DNA from: Streptomyces sp. NBC_01428
GTDB taxonomy: Bacteria; Actinomycetota; Actinomycetes; Streptomycetales; Streptomycetaceae
Assembly (NCBI RefSeq): GCF_036231965.1
Contig: NZ_CP109499.1
Span: 3,038,001 to 3,102,000 of the forward strand
Reading direction: 5' to 3'
Length of the DNA: 64,000 bases
In this document: positions 60,117 through 64,000 of the stretch, in pieces
Layout: each line of letters begins with the position of its first letter
Numbering within the stretch: the stretch's first letter is position 1
Position numbers and translations under genes: made by a program
The notes under the pieces: model-generated
Seen by the model: only the letters and a program-made list of their open reading frames with translations
Told to the model about the DNA's origin: nothing
Databases searched by the model: none

Positions 60117-60659
60117 ATGGGCGGGACGGTCGCTGCGGTCAGCAGCAACGGGACGTACTCCTTCACCAAGCCGAACCGGACGGGCGTCACACTCCTCGCC
60201 GGGCTCGGCGTGGAGGGCGACGTGCACGCCGGGACGACGGTCAAGCACCGGTTCCGGATGCTGAAGGACCCGTCGCAGGTGAACCTTCGCCAGGTGCACC
60301 TCATCCACGAGGAGCTGTTCGACGAGGTGCGCGCGGCGGGTTTCGAGGTCACCGCCGGTCAGCTCGGGGAGAACGTCACCACCCGGGGCGTCGACCTGCT
60401 CGGGCTGCCCACCGGGACGCGGCTGCACCTGGGGGCGGAGGCCGTCGTCGAGGTGACCGGGCTGCGCAATCCCTGCGCCCAGATCGACACCTTCCGAAAG
60501 GGCCTCATGAAGCAGGTCGTCGGGCGGGACGAGGACGGGACGGTCCGCTTCAAGGCGGGGATCATGAGCGTCGTCCTCACCGGCGGGCCGGTGCGGCCCG
60601 GCGACTCCGTGACGGTGGAGCTGCCGGTCGGGCCGCACCGGCCCCTGGAGATCGTCTGA
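60117..60659 (+). CDS. MOSC domain protein
   Basis: 180 residues of the MOSC (molybdenum cofactor sulfurase C-terminal) fold: VGTKH-like VKHRFRML, VHLIHEELFDEVRAAG, AGQLGENVTTRGVDLLGLPTG and the conserved Cys in VTGLRNPCAQIDTF. Such stand-alone proteins reduce N-hydroxylated compounds or transfer sulfur using molybdenum cofactor. ATG at 60117; AAGGAAGAGAG lies upstream. The 26-bp gap after the GH25 gene suggests co-transcription, though no functional link is obvious. Confidence 0.9.
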   Translation: MGGTVAAVSSNGTYSFTKPNRTGVTLLAGLGVEGDVHAGTTVKHRFRMLKDPSQVNLRQVHLIHEELFDEVRAAGFEVTAGQLGENVTTRGVDLLGLPTGTRLHLGAEAVVEVTGLRNPCAQIDTFRKGLMKQVVGRDEDGTVRFKAGIMSVVLTGGPVRPGDSVTVELPVGPHRPLEIV

Positions 60660-60685
60660 CCTCCGGCCCGTGCCGGTGGCGCGGG

Positions 60686-61348
60686 TCAGCCGCGGAAGTC
60701 CGCCGGACGCTCCCGGGGCGCCTCGGCCAGGGCCTTCGTGACGGCGTCGACGCCCTCCTGGAGGCCGTAGACGGGCGTGCCGGGCTGCTGGCGCCAGGAG
60801 TCGTCCAGGCCGCCCGCGTCGACGGTGTCGAAGCCGATCTCGTCGATCAGGTCGCGCACCCGCTGCTTGGCCGCGGCGTCGTCACCGGCCACCGGGAGCG
60901 CCAAGCGGTCCGGTGCGCCGGCCGGGCGGGCGCGGTCCAGGATGTCCTGGGCGTAGGTGCCGTTGAAGGCCTTCACGACCGTGTGGCCGATCTGCTGCGC
61001 GGTCCAGCGGCTCTCGGTGAGACCGTCGTCCTCGATCGCGTCGATCCGGCCGTCGCGCTGCTGGGGGTAGTAGTTGCCCGTGTCGATGACGGCGACGCCC
61101 TCGGCGGCTCCGTCCAGGATGCCGTCGGGCAGGTTCGGGACCGCCTTGAGCGGGACCGTGACGACGACGATCTCGGCGCCGCGTGCCGCCTCCTCGACCG
61201 TGACGGGGGTCGCCCCGGTCTCCTCGGCGAGCGCGGTGAGCGTCTGGGGGCCGCGGGAGTTGGCGACGGACACGTCGTGCCCGGCGGCGGTGAACCGCCG
61301 GGTGAGGTTGCCGCCGATGTTGCCCGCGCCGATGATGCCGATCTTCAT
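60686..61348 (-). CDS. NADP/F420-dependent oxidoreductase-like protein (F420 reductase family)
   Basis: 220 residues. The N-terminal Rossmann motif GIIGAGNIGGNLTRRF is followed by NSRGPQTL, which reads NADP phosphate, and VVKAFNGTYAQDIL with PVAGDDAAAKQRVRDLIDEIGFDTVDAGGL, as in the family of NADPH:F420 oxidoreductases and related coenzyme-F420-binding proteins (PF03807). Whether it uses F420 cannot be read from the sequence. ATG at 61348 with GAAGGG 8 nt upstream. Confidence 0.85.
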   Translation of the reverse strand: MKIGIIGAGNIGGNLTRRFTAAGHDVSVANSRGPQTLTALAEETGATPVTVEEAARGAEIVVVTVPLKAVPNLPDGILDGAAEGVAVIDTGNYYPQQRDGRIDAIEDDGLTESRWTAQQIGHTVVKAFNGTYAQDILDRARPAGAPDRLALPVAGDDAAAKQRVRDLIDEIGFDTVDAGGLDDSWRQQPGTPVYGLQEGVDAVTKALAEAPRERPADFRG

Positions 61349-61512
61349 GAGAGACAGACCCTTCCGGGGTTGATGCTCCTGATGGGGATCAGCAACCCCG
61401 GGGACGGATGCCCTATTCCGGGCTGTGCGGCATCCGGGTGAAGAGGCCGAAAACACCACGCTCTCCGGCTGCTTCGGACCGCACCGAGGACGGCCCGCCG
61501 GGGCGGGTGACG

Positions 61513-61555
61513 CCGAAGGGGCGCCCGCCGGGATGACCGGTGGGCGCCCCTTCGG
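61513..61555 (-). terminator. Terminator of the EF-hand gene
   Basis: ccgaaggggcgcccgccgg pairs with ccggtgggcgccccttcgg over 19 positions with one mismatch (a G-U pair or an A-C clash, depending on the transcribed strand) and a 5-nt loop, 6 nt past the stop at 61562. Confidence 0.88.
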
Positions 61556-61561
61556 GGAGCG

Positions 61562-61774
61562 TCACTTGTTCAGGTGGACCCAGAACTCGTCGAACGAGAG
61601 GAGCTTGTCGCCGTTGAGGTCGCGGGCCGCGATGATGACCTCGGCCACCGACTCGGTGACGTTCCAGTCGCCGCCCTGGGCGAGCGCGGTCTTGAACTCG
61701 GCCGCCGTGATGAATCCATCACTGTCCGTGTCGATCCGCTCGAACTGCTTGCGTGCTTCCTCGATGTCGGCCAC
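61562..61774 (-). CDS. cabB: Small two-EF-hand calcium-binding protein (calmodulin-like)
   Basis: 70 residues with two canonical EF-hand loops: DTDSDGFITAAE (~15-26) and DLNGDKLLSFDE (~51-62), each with Asp at position 1 and Glu at position 12, so both should bind calcium. It resembles the small calmodulin-like proteins of Streptomyces (CabB/CabC type); the symbol rests on recollection of the S. coelicolor protein at this locus. I start at the GTG at 61774 because GAAGGGG lies 8 nt upstream; longer in-frame starts to 61813 have no ribosome binding site. Its partners are unknown. Confidence 0.88.
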   Translation of the reverse strand: MADIEEARKQFERIDTDSDGFITAAEFKTALAQGGDWNVTESVAEVIIAARDLNGDKLLSFDEFWVHLNK

Positions 61775-61951
61775 CCGGTCCGCCCCTTCGTCGTGCATCA
61801 CTGCGTGCGTCACTGCGTTGTGTACGGAGGTCAGATTAACGGTCCGCGCGGGCCCGTAGTGCGGCGACCACCCAGGCGGACTCCGCCCGGTGCGCCGACG
61901 GTGAGGAGGCCGGTGCCGTCGTCGGTCAAGTCTGCGAGTCTGGGCCTTCCA

Positions 61952-62629
61952 ATGGGTGGAGACTCAAGCGTCGAGGGGGCGGTCGTGGCCGGCACCGCAC
62001 ACGGGCTGGGGACCGTCGTGGCCGCCGCGGCACGGGGGATCTTCCCACCGCCCGACGGCTCCGTCACGGTCGTGCCGCAGCAGTGCGCGCGCGACGCCGG
62101 GGTCCTCGCCTTCACCGCGCACTCCGTGGTCTTCACGGACGAGGACGAGGGCTGGGTGCGCGCGACGCTGGCCGCCGTCGGCTGCGATCCGCTCGCCGCG
62201 GCCATGAACCCCCGGTTCCTCGCGGCGCTCATGGAGCGGACGGGACGCGCGCACGACACCGTCGACGTGATGTCCGTCGCCGCCCCGCTGTCCGGTCCGC
62301 CGCCCCTCGTCCTCACGGAACTGTCCGGTTCCGGCCATCCACGGGTCGCCGCCGCGCTCGGGCGGCGGGACGGTGTACGGGCCTGGGCGGCGGACGGCGG
62401 GACGGTCGTCCTCGGACACGGCGTCGGGGGCCGCCTGGAGGCCTCGGTCGAGGTGGCCGAGGACGTACGGCACCGGGGGCTGGGGCGGGCGCTCGCGACG
62501 GCGGCGCGGCACCTCACCGGCGAGCCGGTGTGGGCGCAGGTGGCGGCGGGGAACGCCCGCAGTCTGCGGGCGTTCCAGGCGGCCGGTTTCCGTCCCGTCG
62601 GGGCGGAGGCGCTGCTCACCGCGGTCTGA
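61952..62629 (+). CDS. GNAT-family N-acetyltransferase
   Basis: 225 residues. The N-terminal 120 residues form a variable region (FTAHSVVFTDEDEGWVRATLA, ALMERTGRAHD). The C-terminal half holds the acetyl-CoA site VAEDVRHRGLGRALATAA (R-x-x-G-x-G/A) and NARSLRAFQAAGFRPVG. Substrate unknown. ATG at 61952 with no Shine-Dalgarno sequence, so it could be leaderless. It is divergent from the EF-hand gene and convergent with the ADP-ribosyltransferase gene. Confidence 0.82.
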   Translation: MGGDSSVEGAVVAGTAHGLGTVVAAAARGIFPPPDGSVTVVPQQCARDAGVLAFTAHSVVFTDEDEGWVRATLAAVGCDPLAAAMNPRFLAALMERTGRAHDTVDVMSVAAPLSGPPPLVLTELSGSGHPRVAAALGRRDGVRAWAADGGTVVLGHGVGGRLEASVEVAEDVRHRGLGRALATAARHLTGEPVWAQVAAGNARSLRAFQAAGFRPVGAEALLTAV

Positions 62630-62679
62630 GCGGGCACCCGGGCGGGGGCGCCGGCTCCGGCGGTGCCGGGGGACGTGGG

Positions 62680-63294
62680 TCAGTGCCAGGGCTCGTAGTA
62701 CGGATTGCTCTGGCAGTCGCTCATGATCTCGGTCCGGGTCCGCTTGTCGACCGGGCAGACGCCGACGACGTACTGGCGGGCGATACCGCCGGGGAAGGCC
62801 ACCTCGTCCTGGCCGGCCCGGCGATGGGTGTCGCCGATGGTCTTGTTCACGTCGACGCCGCCGGGAGCGTCGATGTAGTAGTTGAAGCCCGCCGTGTTCC
62901 CGGCCTTGTAGAGATCGTGGTCGTACGTCGCCGCCACGTACGGCGAGGGCTGGTCGGCGCGGGTGTACTGCTCGATGTCGTACTGGCCGCCGACGACGTC
63001 CTTCGGATAGAAGCCCTGCTCGAAGACGGTCGCCGGGCCCCGGGAGTCGCTGCGGTACAGGGTGTCGCAGGTCCTGCGCCAGACCGGCTCCGGCGTGATG
63101 CGCCCGACGTCCACCCGCCGGTCGGCGGCGGCCTTGACCGGGTCGGTGAACTGGGGGCAGCTCGGGGCCGCGGCCCGGGTGGCGGGGGCGGCCGGGGCGG
63201 CGGGCGTCGCGGCGGTCGTCGCGAGGACGGCCCCGAGGGACAGGACGACGGCGGCGGCCCGCCGCCGCGGGCGATGGATGATCATGGGGAGCAC
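62680..63294 (-). CDS. Secreted pierisin/Scabin-like ADP-ribosyltransferase (ScARP family)
   Basis: 204 residues with an Arg-rich signal peptide (RPRRRAAAVVLSLGAVLATTA) and a single ADP-ribosyltransferase domain. The R-S-E class landmarks are Arg81 in TLYRSDSRGP, the QxE motif Gln162-Asp-Glu164 in AGQDEVAFPGG, and the family-specific end CQSNPYYEPWH. Relatives (Scabin, ScARP, pierisin) modify guanine bases or nucleosides with ADP-ribose. The STS motif, SPYVSTSYDH in Scabin as I recall it, reads SPYVAATYDH here (Ala121-Ala122-Thr123), which may weaken NAD binding. Four Cys could form disulfides. GTG at 63294 or ATG at 63285. It lies 81 bp downstream of the YVTN gene on the same strand. Confidence 0.85.
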   Translation of the reverse strand: MLPMIIHRPRRRAAAVVLSLGAVLATTAATPAAPAAPATRAAAPSCPQFTDPVKAAADRRVDVGRITPEPVWRRTCDTLYRSDSRGPATVFEQGFYPKDVVGGQYDIEQYTRADQPSPYVAATYDHDLYKAGNTAGFNYYIDAPGGVDVNKTIGDTHRRAGQDEVAFPGGIARQYVVGVCPVDKRTRTEIMSDCQSNPYYEPWH

Positions 63295-63375
63295 GATCTC
63301 CGTTCCGCGGGGGCGGGCCGTGGACCGTCACCCGTACGACGGCGTGTCAGCTCAAGCGGGTCAACAGGCGCCGTT

Positions 63376-63999
63376 CTAGCGGAAGATGCCGGTGTGGCCG
63401 AGCGAGTAGCGGCCGGGCTGGGGGTACACGGCGAGTCCGTGCGGGCCGCTGCCGACGGGGATGCGGGCGAGCTGCACACCGGTGCGGGTGTCGATCGCGT
63501 ACACCTCGGCGTTGTAGCGGCCGGAGAGCCACAGGACCTTGCCGTCCGCCGAGACGCCGCCCATGTCCGGGCTGCCGCCGTCCGGCAGGCGCCACTTCTT
63601 GGTGAGCCGGTTCTGGGTGAAGTCGAAGATCGAGATGGTGCCTTCACCGCGGTTGGAGATGTACATCTCGCGGGAGTCGCGGCTGACGTAGAGACCGTGG
63701 GCACCCTTGCCGGTGTGCAGCAGCGTCGGCTCGGTGAACTTGTCGCCGTCCAGGACCCACACCCCGTCGGCCATCATGTCGGCGATGTAGAACTTCTTGC
63801 CGTCCGGGGAGATCTTCACGTCCTGCGGCATCGCCCCCTGGAACGGCAGCTTCTGCTGGGCGACCACCTTCATCTTCTCGGTGTCGACCTTCAGCAGTTC
63901 GCCGCTGAACTCGCAGGACACGATGAAGTACCTGCCGTCCGGGGAGAAGTCGGCGTGGTTGACGCCGTAGCAGCTGACCGGCTCCGTCTTGACGCGCTT
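63376..63999 (-). CDS. YVTN-family beta-propeller protein, C-terminal part (start lies right of the window)
   Basis: 208 residues visible; the frame stays open to the right edge, so the N-terminus is missing. Repeats of about 40 residues are evident: HADFSPDGRYFIVSCEF, VKISPDGKKFYIADMMADGV, LYVSRDSREMYISNRGEGTI, GVSADGKVLWLSGRYNAEVY, with PHGLAVYPQPGRYSLGHTG at the end. Such propellers are usually extracytoplasmic scaffolds or binding proteins; no catalytic motif is visible. It precedes the ADP-ribosyltransferase gene by 81 bp and may be co-transcribed with it. Confidence 0.85.
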   Translation of the reverse strand, partial: KRVKTEPVSCYGVNHADFSPDGRYFIVSCEFSGELLKVDTEKMKVVAQQKLPFQGAMPQDVKISPDGKKFYIADMMADGVWVLDGDKFTEPTLLHTGKGAHGLYVSRDSREMYISNRGEGTISIFDFTQNRLTKKWRLPDGGSPDMGGVSADGKVLWLSGRYNAEVYAIDTRTGVQLARIPVGSGPHGLAVYPQPGRYSLGHTGIFR

Positions 64000-64000
64000 C

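Overview
The window is a 64 kb piece of an actinobacterial chromosome, almost certainly from a Streptomyces species. The evidence is very high GC with GC-rich third codon positions, frequent GTG starts behind GGAGG-type ribosome binding sites, and gene content and order that match from memory the S. coelicolor SCO5517-SCO5460 interval in reverse (serA, ilvC/N/B, cdgC, gatBAC, rmdB, ligA, gcvT/H, glyA, sdaA, a small EF-hand protein, a secreted ADP-ribosyltransferase). No insertion sequence, phage, CRISPR array, rRNA or tRNA was recognised; this looks like core chromosome, with short lineage-variable pieces.

Layout. (1) 1-6.4 kb: the tail of a large LuxR-type regulator, then serA and the branched-chain amino acid genes ilvC, ilvN and ilvB on the minus strand. 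ilvB is preceded by a 13-codon leader peptide containing Ile-Leu-Val-Leu and a U-tailed terminator, a textbook transcription attenuator. (2) 6.4-17.8 kb: the c-di-GMP protein cdgC with a BldD-like box upstream, a D-2-hydroxyacid dehydrogenase, an aldo/keto reductase, a sugar-dehydrogenase-like lipoprotein, a second large ATP-binding LuxR regulator and small unknowns. (3) 17.8-27.5 kb: an MMPL exporter with a GNAT enzyme, the gatCAB amidotransferase operon with a small membrane protein inserted between gatA and gatB, a repeat-rich non-coding stretch, and rmdB (GGDEF-EAL). (4) 27.8-37 kb: ligA, a MetE-like protein, SDR, LOG-family protein, DUF427, an alpha/beta hydrolase, mnmA, a secreted amidase, and a cysteine desulfurase that could supply sulfur to MnmA. 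(5) 37-45 kb: small membrane proteins, a FabR/DesT-like TetR regulator with strong candidate operators, a WYL regulator divergent from a DinB-like enzyme, a thioesterase, an esterase, a TRIC/UPF0126 channel and an M1 peptidase whose start region can pair with its own 5' leader. (6) 45.2-51.5 kb: a five-gene oligopeptide ABC importer with translationally coupled ATPases. (7) 52-54.5 kb: two SseB-like proteins and a P-loop kinase-like protein.

(8) 54.6-59.4 kb is a glycine/serine catabolic block. A tandem glycine riboswitch controls gcvT and probably gcvH and glyA, followed by sdaA. Together they turn glycine into one-carbon units and serine, then serine into pyruvate and ammonia (gcvP and the lipoamide dehydrogenase must lie elsewhere). 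Between glyA and sdaA sits a regular array of six CGTACG hexamers spaced 14-15 bp, followed by a perfect 12-bp hairpin. (9) 59.5-64 kb: a GH25 lysozyme-like protein, a MOSC protein, an F420-type reductase-like protein, a two-EF-hand protein, a GNAT enzyme, a secreted pierisin/Scabin-like ADP-ribosyltransferase in which the usual STS motif reads AAT, and a truncated YVTN beta-propeller.

The most unusual signals are the CGTACG array, the altered ADP-ribosyltransferase motif, the long self-complementary leader of the M1 peptidase, the DesT-like operator cluster at the TetR gene, and the tandem repeats upstream of gatC.
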